In this document: piece by piece, positions 31,907 through 39,602 of the stretch
Layout of the letters: every line of letters starts with the position of its first letter
Position numbering within the stretch: the stretch's first letter is position 1
NCBI GenBank assembly: GCA_011048615.1
Contig: DSDT01000368.1
Coordinates: 1 to 39,750, forward strand
DNA from: Chloroflexota bacterium
GTDB lineage: Bacteria > Chloroflexota > Anaerolineae > B4-G1
Direction: 5' to 3'
DNA length: 39,750 nucleotides
Translations under genes and position numbers: made by a program
The notes under the pieces: model-generated
What the model was told of the DNA's origin: nothing
Database searches by the model: none
What the model saw: only the letters and a program-made list of their open reading frames with translations

Positions 31907-32398
31907 CTAAACAAGTTCGATGAACTGGACCTTGTTCGTCTCCAGGTCGAGGATGCAGAAGGAGCGGGATTGTTTGCGTGTGCCTCCCAGAGCGCCTGGG
32001 TTGATCACGCGGGTGTGGCCTACCATTTGGTCGCGGCGTTGGTGGGTGTGGCCGTGAAAGACGTAGGCATACTGTCCGGACGTGATGAGATTTCCCAGCA
32101 CCTCGTTGTTGTCCCCATGAATCATAGCTGTGGCATAACCGTCCACCACAGGCCGATGTAGCCAGGCCAGGCGTCCCGGCCCTACCAGTTCCTCGGCGGT
32201 TTGAGCCAGACCGATGTGGCGGTCCATATTTCCTTGGGCGATCCACAGGTCGAAATCTGTCAACAAGTGGATGATGCCAGGCTGACACACGTCACCACAG
32301 TGAAAAACCCGGCTCACGTGCTGGTCCTTGAGCTTGGCCAATGCTCGCGCAAGATTTCCCACGTTGTCGTGGGTATCCGATATGATGCCGATTTTCAT
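31907..32398 (-). CDS. YfcE/MJ0936-type metallophosphoesterase
   Basis: 163 residues, ATG at 32398. It has the metallophosphoesterase motifs in order: GIISDTHDN at residues 4-12, FHCGDV near 36, GNMD near 57, MIHGDNN and FHGHTHQ near 90-115. All metal ligands (Asp, His, Asp, Asn, His, His) are there. Small phosphodiesterases of this group hydrolyse model diesters and some nucleotides; the true substrate is unknown. The N-terminal frame runs open upstream into the intergenic region with no ribosome binding site, so the ATG is chosen. Confidence 0.92.
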   Translation of the reverse strand: MKIGIISDTHDNVGNLARALAKLKDQHVSRVFHCGDVCQPGIIHLLTDFDLWIAQGNMDRHIGLAQTAEELVGPGRLAWLHRPVVDGYATAMIHGDNNEVLGNLITSGQYAYVFHGHTHQRRDQMVGHTRVINPGALGGTRKQSRSFCILDLETNKVQFIELV

Positions 32399-32461
32399 CC
32401 CCGCCCTCCGTAGTAGATGATAGCAGAAAGCGGCGTATTGTGCAAACTGTTGTAGGGGTGA

Positions 32462-32601
32462 CTTGTCGTTCAGCAATTCCCGTTATGGAGTTCGTAGTAG
32501 CGACTTTAATCGCTGTTTGCGCAATAGAAGCGACTAAAGTCGCCACTACGAACGTCAAATGTGTGACGGCGATGCTAAAACGGGAATTGCTGCTTGTCGT
32601 T
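32462..32601. mobile_element. MITE-like element with 14-bp terminal inverted repeats and 9-bp target-site duplication
   Basis: The 122-bp element (32471-32592) begins CAGCAATTCCCGTT and ends with the exact inverse AACGGGAATTGCTG. It is flanked by CTTGTCGTT on both sides (32462-32470 and 32593-32601), a perfect 9-bp duplication typical of DDE transposition. Inside is a second, 25-bp imperfect inverted repeat (32490-32514 and 32529-32553, two mismatches) with the core CGTAGT-GCGACTTTA. There is no coding capacity, so it is non-autonomous and needs a transposase from elsewhere. The parent insertion-sequence family is not identifiable here. Confidence 0.9.
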
Positions 32602-32621
32602 TGCGCAAAGCGGGGTATAGT
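32594..32621 (+). promoter_or_regulatory. Likely leaderless promoter of mutY
   Basis: TTGTCG (32594-32599), 16-bp spacer, TATAGT (32616-32621); the ATG begins 6 bases after the -10 box, so the transcript would start at or next to the start codon. The -35 hexamer lies inside the right copy of the MITE target-site duplication. Confidence 0.6.
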
Positions 32622-32627
32622 TATGCT

Positions 32628-33743
32628 ATGACAACCCCATGGAATTCCGAGTTCCGCGTTCTTTTTGTGGAGCGGTTGTTGGCCTGGTTTGCCGCCCACG
32701 CTCGCCCGCTTCCCTGGCGGCAGGACCGCACCCCGTACCGGGTGTGGGTGGCGGAGGTGATGTTGCAGCAGACCCAGGTCAGGACGGTAGTGCCGTACTA
32801 TGAGCGGTTTCTGGCCCGCTTCCCCACGGTGCAGGCGGTGGCGGACGCGCCGTTGGAGCAGGTGTTAAAAACGTGGGAGGGATTGGGGTACTATGCCCGC
32901 GCCCGTCATCTGTACGCTGCGGCCCGGCAGATAGTGGACCGGTGCGATGGCCAGATTCCCGGCACGTTCGACGAACTGCTGGCCCTGCCGGGGGTGGGAC
33001 GGTACACCGCCGGCGCGGTAGCCTCTATCGCTTTTGGGCAGGACGTGCCGGCCGTGGACGGGAACGGGCGGCGGGTGCTGTGCCGCGTCTTGGATGTGCG
33101 GGATGATGTGCCCCGCTCGGCGACGCAGCGAAAACTGGAGGGTTTGACCCGGGACTTGTTGCCATCGGGGCGAGCAGGAGTATTCAACGAGGCGTTGATG
33201 GAACTGGGAGCCACGGTCTGTACGCCGCGGGCTCCCGATTGTGCCCACTGTCCGCTGCAGACACTGTGTCAGGCTCACGCGGAAGGCACCCCGGAGGCGC
33301 TGCCGGTGCGCCCGTTGCGCCGTCGCCCCCCTCACTATGACGTGACCGCGGCCGTCACGCTGCAGGCCGATGGGCGAGTGCTGGTCGCGCAGCGCATGCC
33401 CGATGACCTGCTGGGGGGGCTGTGGGAGTTTCCCGGCGGCAAACAGGAGGACGGCGAGACGCTGACCGAGTGCCTGGTTCGAGAGATGCAGGAAGAGATG
33501 GGTGTTCACGTGGAGGTGGGGGAGTCGGTGGCCGTCGTCGAGCACGCCTACACTCACTTTCGCATCACGCTGCACGCCTTTTGCTGCCGGTTGGTGGATG
33601 GCGAACCGTGTTGCCTGGAGTGCGCCGATTTTCGCTGGGTGACGTTGGGAGAATTGGACGAGCTGCCTATGTCGGTAGTCAACCGGAAGGTGGTCCAAGC
33701 GGTACAGGAGTTGGGTTGTGCTGGCCTGTTCGGTCGGCTATAA
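32628..33743 (+). CDS. mutY: A/G-specific adenine DNA glycosylase
   Basis: 371 residues from ATG at 32628. E43 in VAEVMLQQTQV, the helix-hairpin-helix LPGVGRYTAGAV (about 120-130) and the catalytic Asp D144 in AVDGNGRR are all present. The 4Fe-4S loop is C198-x6-C205-x2-C208-x5-C214. The C-terminal NUDIX-like domain (from about residue 235) with GGLWEFPGGKQEDGE and REMQEEMGV recognises 8-oxoG. MutY removes A mispaired with 8-oxoguanine. No clear ribosome binding site precedes the start, consistent with a leaderless mRNA. The start lies 26 bases from the MITE-like insertion. Confidence 0.96.
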   Translation: MTTPWNSEFRVLFVERLLAWFAAHARPLPWRQDRTPYRVWVAEVMLQQTQVRTVVPYYERFLARFPTVQAVADAPLEQVLKTWEGLGYYARARHLYAAARQIVDRCDGQIPGTFDELLALPGVGRYTAGAVASIAFGQDVPAVDGNGRRVLCRVLDVRDDVPRSATQRKLEGLTRDLLPSGRAGVFNEALMELGATVCTPRAPDCAHCPLQTLCQAHAEGTPEALPVRPLRRRPPHYDVTAAVTLQADGRVLVAQRMPDDLLGGLWEFPGGKQEDGETLTECLVREMQEEMGVHVEVGESVAVVEHAYTHFRITLHAFCCRLVDGEPCCLECADFRWVTLGELDELPMSVVNRKVVQAVQELGCAGLFGRL

Positions 33744-33744
33744 T
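33716..33744 (+). promoter_or_regulatory. Sigma-70-type promoter of ppk2
   Basis: TTGTGC (33716-33721), 17-bp spacer, perfect TATAAT (33739-33744). The -10 box overlaps the mutY stop codon, so ppk2 has its own promoter inside the mutY 3' end. Confidence 0.75.
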
Positions 33745-33767
33745 ATTTGCAGAGAGGAGGAATAGAG

Positions 33768-34571
33768 ATGGAACGGTATCGCGTGAAACCAAAAAGTTCA
33801 ATTGACCCGAGTCAGTGGGATCCCAACGACAGGAGCGCGTTCGACGGCGGCAAAAAGAAGGGGCGGAAGGCGCTGCTGGCGCTCAACGAGCGGTTGGAGA
33901 TGCTGCAAGAGCTGCTCTATGCGGAGAATCGGCACAAGGTGCTGGTCGTGCTGCAGGCGATGGACACCGGCGGCAAGGATGGCACGATTCGGCACGTCTT
34001 TGAGGGGGTCAATCCCCAGGGAGTGCGGGTGGCAAATTTCAAGGTCCCCACGCCAAAAGAGTTGGCTCACGACTATTTGTGGCGCGTCCATCAACAGACG
34101 CCGGCCCAGGGTGAGATCGTGATTTTCAATCGCAGTCACTATGAAGACGTGCTGGTGGTGCGGGTGCACGAGTTGGTGACGGCGGAGAGGTGGGGCCGGC
34201 GGTACGATCACATCAACCAGTTTGAGCGCATGTTGGTGGATGAGGGCACGACGATTCTCAAGTTCTTTCTCCACATTGACCTGGACGAGCAGAAGGAGCG
34301 GCTGCAAGCCCGGTTGGACGAGCCGCACAAGCGCTGGAAATTCAATCGGGGGGATTTGAAAGAGCGCCAACTCTGGCCGGCCTACATGGAGGCCTACGAG
34401 GATGTGCTCAGCAAGACCAGCACGGCCTATGCCCCCTGGTACATCGTGCCGGCCAACCGCAAGTGGTACCGTAACCTGGTGGTGGCAACTGTCCTGGTGG
34501 AGACGCTGGAAGGGCTTGGTATGAGCTATCCAGAGTCGGAGGAGAACCTGGACGACGTAGAGATCGAGTGA
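33768..34571 (+). CDS. ppk2: Polyphosphate kinase 2 family protein
   Basis: 267 residues, ATG with AGAGGAGGAA upstream. The P-loop-type motif LQAMDTGGKDGTIRH lies near residue 65 and the Walker B/lid motif FNRSHYEDVLVVRVH near 122. DEPHKRWKFNRGD near 184 is the substrate loop. A single PPK2 domain starting YRVKPKSS is the layout of short PPK2 enzymes, including class III from Deinococcus/Meiothermus, which phosphorylate AMP and ADP with polyphosphate. The class assignment is inferred. The following kinase gene overlaps its stop by 4 bases. Confidence 0.93.
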   Translation: MERYRVKPKSSIDPSQWDPNDRSAFDGGKKKGRKALLALNERLEMLQELLYAENRHKVLVVLQAMDTGGKDGTIRHVFEGVNPQGVRVANFKVPTPKELAHDYLWRVHQQTPAQGEIVIFNRSHYEDVLVVRVHELVTAERWGRRYDHINQFERMLVDEGTTILKFFLHIDLDEQKERLQARLDEPHKRWKFNRGDLKERQLWPAYMEAYEDVLSKTSTAYAPWYIVPANRKWYRNLVVATVLVETLEGLGMSYPESEENLDDVEIE

Positions 34572-36079
34572 CAAACTCGTGGGGCGAGCAGGTGTTGCGA
34601 GAAAAGATTCTCGGCCTTGGGTATAGAGCTGTCCGACCGCACAGTGGCGTCACGTTCGTCACGCTGATCGTCGTGGCGCTGTTGTTGAGCGGAGCGTTCT
34701 GGATGGGGAGCGCTGTTTCTGCGGAGGGCGCCCTGCCGGTTGCCAGTTGGGGGACAGGGGTGGCGGGGGATGGCGTCGAGTTCGAGCGCGTCTCGCCGGA
34801 ACAGGGGTTGTCTCAAAGCTCGGTCCACTGCATCCTGCAAGATCAGCAGGGGTTTATGTGGTTTGGCACCTCGGACGGGTTGAACAAGTACGACGGGTAC
34901 AGCTTTACGGTCTACAAGTATGATCCGGAGGATCGTTACAGTCTGAGTGATAACATGGTGCGGGCTATTTACGAGGACCGGGAGGGGGTGCTCTGGGTCG
35001 GGACTCGGGATGGCGGACTCGACAGGTTCGAGCGCGAGACGGGCCGTTTCATTCGTTACCAGTACAACGCCAACGAGCCGACTACCCTGGGCAGCAATTA
35101 CGTGTTTTCGATCCACGAGGATCATTGGGGAACGCTCTGGATAGGGACAAACGGTGGGGGTCTCAACCGGTTCGATCCGGAGACGGAGCGATTTACCCGG
35201 CATCAACATCGTATCAGCGATGCCGCCAGTTTGACCAGTGATCGGGTTCTCTCTGTCTACGAGGACCGCGCGGGGGTACTGTGGGTGGGGACGAACAACG
35301 GGCTGGATCGGTTTGATCGGGAGACGGAAACGTTCGTCCATTTTCAGAACGATCCGGACGATCCGCACAGTTTGAGCAGCAAGATTGTGCTGGCTATCTA
35401 TGAGGGTCGGGCGGGGGAACTGTGGATTGGGACGGGCGGCGGCGGCCTCAATCGCTTGGATCGGGAGACGATGGCGTTGCTCACGTTTGCCCGGGGAGAA
35501 GGAGTCGCGGGACAGGTCATGGTCGCCGGCGAAGCGGCCATCGTGGAGGATGTGCTCGCAGACCCCCATCAGAAGAGGGAACGCCCGGGCGCACATCAGG
35601 TTGTCCTGGCGGAGGGCATTTGCTCCTTTATGCATCTTCCCATCAAGGTGGATGACGATGTGTTCGGTGTCTTTAACGTGAATTTTGTCACGCCGCACGC
35701 CTTTGGGGCGGGCGAGATTCGATTGTTCACCGCCCTGGCTCAACGGGCAGCCCTGGCGATCCAGAACGCCCAGGTGTACGAGCGGGCGCAAGAGCTGGCG
35801 GTGATGGAGGAGCGCAACCGTTTGGCGCGGGACCTGCACGATGCCGTCACCCAGACCCTCTTTTCGGCCAGTTTGATTGCCCAAGCCCTGCCCGTGATCT
35901 GGGACAATGACCGGGAAGAGGGGCATCAGTTGTTGACGGAAATGCAGCGCTTGAGCCGGGGAGCGCTGGCAGAGATGCGAACCTTGTTGTTGGAGCTGCG
36001 ACCGACGGCGTTGGAGGAGATGAGGAGGCAGTGTCTCGTAGAGCACTGCCTCCTTGCATTCCCGAACCACGTCGTCTAG
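34568..36079 (+). pseudogene. Truncated and internally deleted propeller-GAF histidine kinase
   Basis: 503 codons from a GTG that overlaps the ppk2 stop. After a signal-anchor (VTFVTLIVVALLLSGAFW) come five Reg_prop units such as DGLNKYDGYSFTVYKYDPED and VLWVGTRDGGLDRF. They run directly, at about residue 300, into the second half of a GAF domain (ARGEGVAGQVMVAGE to FTALAQRAALAIQNAQVY). Then comes a HisKA_3 dimer domain with the phospho-acceptor His in RLARDLHDAVTQTLF. Full-length kinases of this type have about 14 propeller units, a Y_Y_Y domain, a transmembrane helix, a whole GAF and an HATPase_c domain. Here the first half of GAF and the entire ATPase are missing, and the end is unrelated sequence, so it cannot be an active kinase alone. 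Confidence 0.85.
36023..36054. repeat. Hairpin repeat at the truncated end of the kinase gene
   Basis: 11-bp perfect stem AGGAGGCAGTG / CACTGCCTCCT, extended by CTC/GAG after one bulged T, with a 3-base loop. It lies exactly where kinase-like sequence stops and is read as the last, unrelated codons. It has no T tract, so it looks like an inserted palindromic repeat more than a terminator. Confidence 0.65.
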
Positions 36080-36138
36080 ACAATCCGCATGGACGATGGA
36101 CGGCTTCCCATAGCCGCTAAATCCGAAAGCAGAATCGG

Positions 36139-36687
36139 CTATCTGGCCTCTCTTCGAATGCGCTCGCCCTCGGCAAAGCCCACGGCCAGGGCCTTCAAAT
36201 TCAAGTCCGCCGTACCCTTGGGGGCCCGGTCCCGAACTGCGGCCTCCATCGCTTCTCGCGATACGATACCGGTCAGCGCGGTCAGCATGCCCAATCCCAC
36301 CACGTTAGCGACGATCTCTCGCCCCGTCGCTTGGCGGGCCAGGCTGGTCAACGGTGCCCGCACGGCCCGCGTCGTCGGGGCGCGGGAAACGTGATCCTGG
36401 TCCAGAATCAGCAGGCCGCCCTCGCGTATCTGGCCGCCATATCGGTCGCATGCCTCCTGGCTCATACAGAGGATGATGTCGGACTGGAGCACTTTGGGAT
36501 AGTGGATATCCCCATCGGAGATGACCACTTCGGCCCGGCTGGCTCCGCCTCGGGCTTCTGGGCCATACGATTGGGTCTGCACGACGTTCTTGCCGTCTCG
36601 AATCGCCGCATCGGCCAGCAGGATGCCGGCCAGGATAGCTCCCTGTCCACCGGTGCCGGCCAGTCGGACTTCATATCGCCTCGCCAT
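36139..36687 (-). CDS. korC: 2-oxoacid:ferredoxin oxidoreductase, gamma subunit
   Basis: 182 residues. The start RLAGTGGQGAILAGILLADAA is the gamma-subunit glycine motif, followed by NVVQTQSYGPEARGG and SEVVISD-like sequence (AEVVISDGDIHYP), which are diagnostic. This subunit completes the CoA- and TPP-dependent complex that oxidatively decarboxylates 2-oxoacids to acyl-CoA with reduction of ferredoxin. The ATG overlaps the beta stop by 1 base. Substrate (2-oxoglutarate versus branched-chain or other 2-oxoacid) cannot be fixed from sequence reading alone. Confidence 0.9.
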   Translation of the reverse strand: MARRYEVRLAGTGGQGAILAGILLADAAIRDGKNVVQTQSYGPEARGGASRAEVVISDGDIHYPKVLQSDIILCMSQEACDRYGGQIREGGLLILDQDHVSRAPTTRAVRAPLTSLARQATGREIVANVVGLGMLTALTGIVSREAMEAAVRDRAPKGTADLNLKALAVGFAEGERIRREAR

Positions 36688-37553
36688 CAGGCCACCTCCG
36701 CTTCTGCCCGTTCAATGATGTGGTCGTAGAGCTGCGTGTATTCGGGGACGGCTCGATCCACGAACACGCCGCGCACGATCAACCCCTGTTTCTCCTCTTC
36801 ACTCATCCCGTCGGCCTGTCGGCGCGTGACACTCTGTTCCTTGAGACGGCGCATCATATCGGGGGCCGTGCCCCAACGGTTGATGCGGCCCAGGGTGGTG
36901 TGGCAGTAGCTCACGGCCTCGACCACCGTAAACCCCTCCTTTTCGATGGCCTGAGCGATGTACTTTTCCAATTCCCGCACGTGGTAGACGGTGCTGCGGG
37001 CGACAAAGGCCGCTCCCGACACCGCTGCCAGTTCGGCGATGGGAAAGGGCTGCTCGATGTGTCCGTAGGGAGCCGTCGAGGCGATAGCATCAGTGGGGGT
37101 GGTGGGTGAGTATTGACCGCCCGTCATCCCGTAGGTGGTGTTGTTGACCACGATGGTGGTCAGCCCAATGTTCCGCCGCGCGGCGTGGATAAAGTGGTTG
37201 CCGCCGATGGCCAGGGCATCGCCATCTCCCATGACGACGATTATCTTCATCTCTGGGCGCACCATTTTCAGCCCAGTGGCAAAGGCCAACGCCCGGCCGT
37301 GAGTGGTGTGCATGGTGTTGAAATCCACATAGACCGGCATACGCCCGGTGCACCCAATGCCCGAGATCATGGCGATGTCGTTCTTGTCCAGTTGCAGATC
37401 ATCTATGGCCCGGATGATGCTGCCCATCACGATGCCGATCCCGCACCCTGCGCACCAGACGTTGGGGAACTTTTTACTGTGACGCAGATAGCGCTCGTGC
37501 ACCCGCGACTCGCGCGGGGTCTTGACCTTGTTGAAGGGTTGTTTCGTCGTCAT
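36687..37553 (-). CDS. korB: 2-oxoacid:ferredoxin oxidoreductase, beta (TPP-binding) subunit
   Basis: 288 residues from the ATG that overlaps the alpha stop (TAATG). PNVWCAGCGIGIVMGS near residue 32 is the entry motif. The thiamine-diphosphate site is MGDGDALAIGGNHFIHAARRN near 100, followed by NNTTYGMTGGQYSPTT. The DGD plus GMTGGQ pattern is that of 2-oxoglutarate/2-oxoacid rather than pyruvate oxidoreductase beta chains. A fused ferredoxin domain is absent; the ferredoxin is a separate gene in the operon. Confidence 0.93.
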   Translation of the reverse strand: MTTKQPFNKVKTPRESRVHERYLRHSKKFPNVWCAGCGIGIVMGSIIRAIDDLQLDKNDIAMISGIGCTGRMPVYVDFNTMHTTHGRALAFATGLKMVRPEMKIIVVMGDGDALAIGGNHFIHAARRNIGLTTIVVNNTTYGMTGGQYSPTTPTDAIASTAPYGHIEQPFPIAELAAVSGAAFVARSTVYHVRELEKYIAQAIEKEGFTVVEAVSYCHTTLGRINRWGTAPDMMRRLKEQSVTRRQADGMSEEEKQGLIVRGVFVDRAVPEYTQLYDHIIERAEAEVA

Positions 37554-38689
37554 TAGGCCCACTCCTCGATAGCGGCTAAAATCTGAGCCGGCTGAATCAT
37601 CTCCCCATCGGCCCGATTGACCCGCCGGACTTTGTGTCGTCCGATGACCCGCTCCACCTCCAGGGCGATCTGGCCCATGTTCATCTCTGGCACCACGACT
37701 CGATGCAGTCGGGCGGCGGCGTGTTCCACCACCTCCTCTGGGAACGGCCACAACGTCTTGAGGGCCAGGAACCCGACCTCGCGCCCCCGCTTCCGCGCTT
37801 TCTCCACCGCGTAACGGGCCGAGCGGGCTGTCGCCCCGTAGGCGATGATCAGGGTCTCGGCGTTTTCGATGCCGTCGGCATCGTACAGCAGAATCTCGGA
37901 CAGACTGCGTTCGATCTTGCGAAAGATCCGGTCCAGCCAGGGCTGCACTTCATCTGACCGGTTGGTGGGGTAGCCTCGTTCGTCGTGGTGCAGGCCGGTG
38001 ATGTGGTAGCGATACCCCGTGCCAAAAGGCATCAGCGGCGGCACGTCGGCGGGAAAATTCTCATAGGGCTTGTACCACTCGGGTGGGACCGTCGTGCTGG
38101 GGCGTTCCACCAATTCGATTTCCTCGGGCGAGGGGAGAGTGACCCGCTCCCGCATGTGGCCGATCACCTCGTCCAACAGGAGGATCACCGGTGTGCGGTA
38201 CAGTTCGGCAAAGTTGAATGCCTGAACCGTCAGGTCAAAGGTCTCCCGGACGGACGAGGGGCAGAGGGCGATGATAGGGTGGTCGCCGTGGGCGCCCCAG
38301 CGGGCCGCCATCACGTCTCCCTGTGAGGGGCTGGTGGGGCGACCGGTGGAGGGTCCCAGTCGCTGCACGTCCACGATGACACATGGGATCTCGGTCATCG
38401 CAGCATAGCCAATGTTCTCCTGCATCAAGCTCAGGCCAGGGCCAGAAGTGGCGGTCATCGCCTTGGCGCCGCCCACTGCCGCGCCAATGACGGCCGCAAT
38501 GGAGGCGATTTCGTCCTCCATCTGGATGAATCTGCCGCCCACCTGGGGCAGTCGCCGGGCCAGCACCTCGGCGATCTCGGTGGCCGGGGTGATGGGGTAA
38601 CCGGCGAAAAAGTAACAGCCGGCAGCGATGGCGCCCTCAGCACAGGCGGCGTCGCCTTGCATCAACCGAGCGCTCGGTTCGGTAGTCAT
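37553..38689 (-). CDS. korA: 2-oxoacid:ferredoxin oxidoreductase, alpha subunit
   Basis: 378 residues. GYPITPATEIAEVLA near residue 28 is the pyruvate-binding-domain motif of the alpha chain, and MTATSGPGLSLMQENIGYA follows near 80. PSPSQGDVMAARWGAHGDHP near 125 (here TSPSQGD) is also a family mark. The C-terminal third holds the transketolase-C-like domain. The start overlaps the ferredoxin stop as ATGA. Together the four genes form one tightly overlapped operon for reductive or oxidative 2-oxoacid metabolism in an anaerobe or microaerophile. Confidence 0.93.
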   Translation of the reverse strand: MTTEPSARLMQGDAACAEGAIAAGCYFFAGYPITPATEIAEVLARRLPQVGGRFIQMEDEIASIAAVIGAAVGGAKAMTATSGPGLSLMQENIGYAAMTEIPCVIVDVQRLGPSTGRPTSPSQGDVMAARWGAHGDHPIIALCPSSVRETFDLTVQAFNFAELYRTPVILLLDEVIGHMRERVTLPSPEEIELVERPSTTVPPEWYKPYENFPADVPPLMPFGTGYRYHITGLHHDERGYPTNRSDEVQPWLDRIFRKIERSLSEILLYDADGIENAETLIIAYGATARSARYAVEKARKRGREVGFLALKTLWPFPEEVVEHAAARLHRVVVPEMNMGQIALEVERVIGRHKVRRVNRADGEMIQPAQILAAIEEWA

Positions 38690-38976
38690 GCGATTTCCTC
38701 CTCTGGAGATGGCTCGATATCCGTCACAAAGATGGCAAAGTCTGGACAGTGCAATTCACACCATCGGCAGGCAGTGCACTTTTCCGGATGGGCGATGATG
38801 ACTCGCCCATCTGATCCTTGCTCGAGGACGCCTACCGGGCAGAACTCGAGGCACAGGCCGCAGCCTTTGCACCAGTTGGGGAAGATGGTCACTTGGCCGC
38901 GGGGCAGCCGTCGTTGGGCTTGTGGCTCTTTCTCCTGCCCGGTCTGATCGGTAGTCGTTTCATTCGTTTCATTCAT
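38686..38976 (-). CDS. korD: 2-oxoacid:ferredoxin oxidoreductase, delta subunit (2[4Fe-4S] ferredoxin)
   Basis: 96 residues. Two [4Fe-4S] motifs: WCKGCGLCLEFCPVGVL and CTACRWCELHCPDFAIF, both with C-x2-C-x2-C-x3-C-P spacing. The N-terminal 30 residues are Thr/Glu/Gln-rich and probably disordered. It relays electrons from the TPP centre to external carriers. It is the first gene of the operon; a GATAAT-like -10 occurs at 39020-39015, but no good -35 was found. A flavodoxin gene on the same strand lies 117 bases upstream. Confidence 0.93.
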   Translation of the reverse strand: MNETNETTTDQTGQEKEPQAQRRLPRGQVTIFPNWCKGCGLCLEFCPVGVLEQGSDGRVIIAHPEKCTACRWCELHCPDFAIFVTDIEPSPEEEIA

Positions 38977-39093
38977 TGGTCATCCGGCTCCTGTTGAGAA
39001 TCCATAGTGCGGCCATTATCGCACAAAACGGGGCTTTGGGCCAGTGCCAGAACACGGCTCCTTTTGAGCATTTTTTGTGTTCAGATTGAGGGT

Positions 39094-39573
39094 CTACTGC
39101 GTTGGAACGATTTGTTGGACCCACTGGGCCGCGCGCTCAAGCTCGCCATCCCGCAGTGGGCCTTCTGTCCCTTCCACAAAGAACCCGGCCGGCGGCATGG
39201 CCCGCGTCCCGCCTTTTTTGACCAGCCGGGCGGCCATCGGCTCGGCGGCGTAGCCAAAGAATCCGACGAAAAAGTTCAGGACACGCGAGTTGACCTCTTT
39301 GACGTCCATACGGGTGTCGAAGGCGGCCACCTTGACATCGCTCAGGCTTTTGGATGGGAGACTTGACAGCCATTTCTTGACTGCTGGCGTGGGGCTGAAT
39401 GCCCGCGTCGGTGAACCGACGACGAGGGCGTCCAGTTGGCTCAGGTGCTCCGGCCGGACATCTCCTACCCGGAGGGTTTGGACCTCCGCCTGATGGAACA
39501 ACGCCTGGCCCATAGCCTGGGCCACCTGCTCCGTGTTGCCGAAAAAGGAATCGTAGACGATCAATACGTTCAT
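39094..39573 (-). CDS. Flavodoxin-family protein
   Basis: 159 residues. The FMN phosphate-binding loop is YDSFFGNTEQVAQAM at residues 7-21, then the second loop VGSPTRAFSPTP near 55 and a late AAFDTRM. These are flavodoxin features, though the 50s loop lacks the usual aromatic residues of electron-transfer flavodoxins, so a flavodoxin-like oxidoreductase or a haem-related protein (HemG-like) is also possible. It has a strong GGGAGGTG ribosome binding site. Its position upstream of the ferredoxin oxidoreductase operon suggests it could accept electrons from it, which is inferred. Confidence 0.88.
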   Translation of the reverse strand: MNVLIVYDSFFGNTEQVAQAMGQALFHQAEVQTLRVGDVRPEHLSQLDALVVGSPTRAFSPTPAVKKWLSSLPSKSLSDVKVAAFDTRMDVKEVNSRVLNFFVGFFGYAAEPMAARLVKKGGTRAMPPAGFFVEGTEGPLRDGELERAAQWVQQIVPTQ

Positions 39574-39602
39574 CGAGATACACCTCCCTGTATAAAATGG
39601 CT

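Noticed and set aside
31407-32288. Upstream in-frame extension of the Lon-like protein
   Set aside because: The added 290 residues cover the thioesterase and phosphoesterase genes in another frame and have no family-like sequence; the ATG at 31406 has a ribosome binding site.
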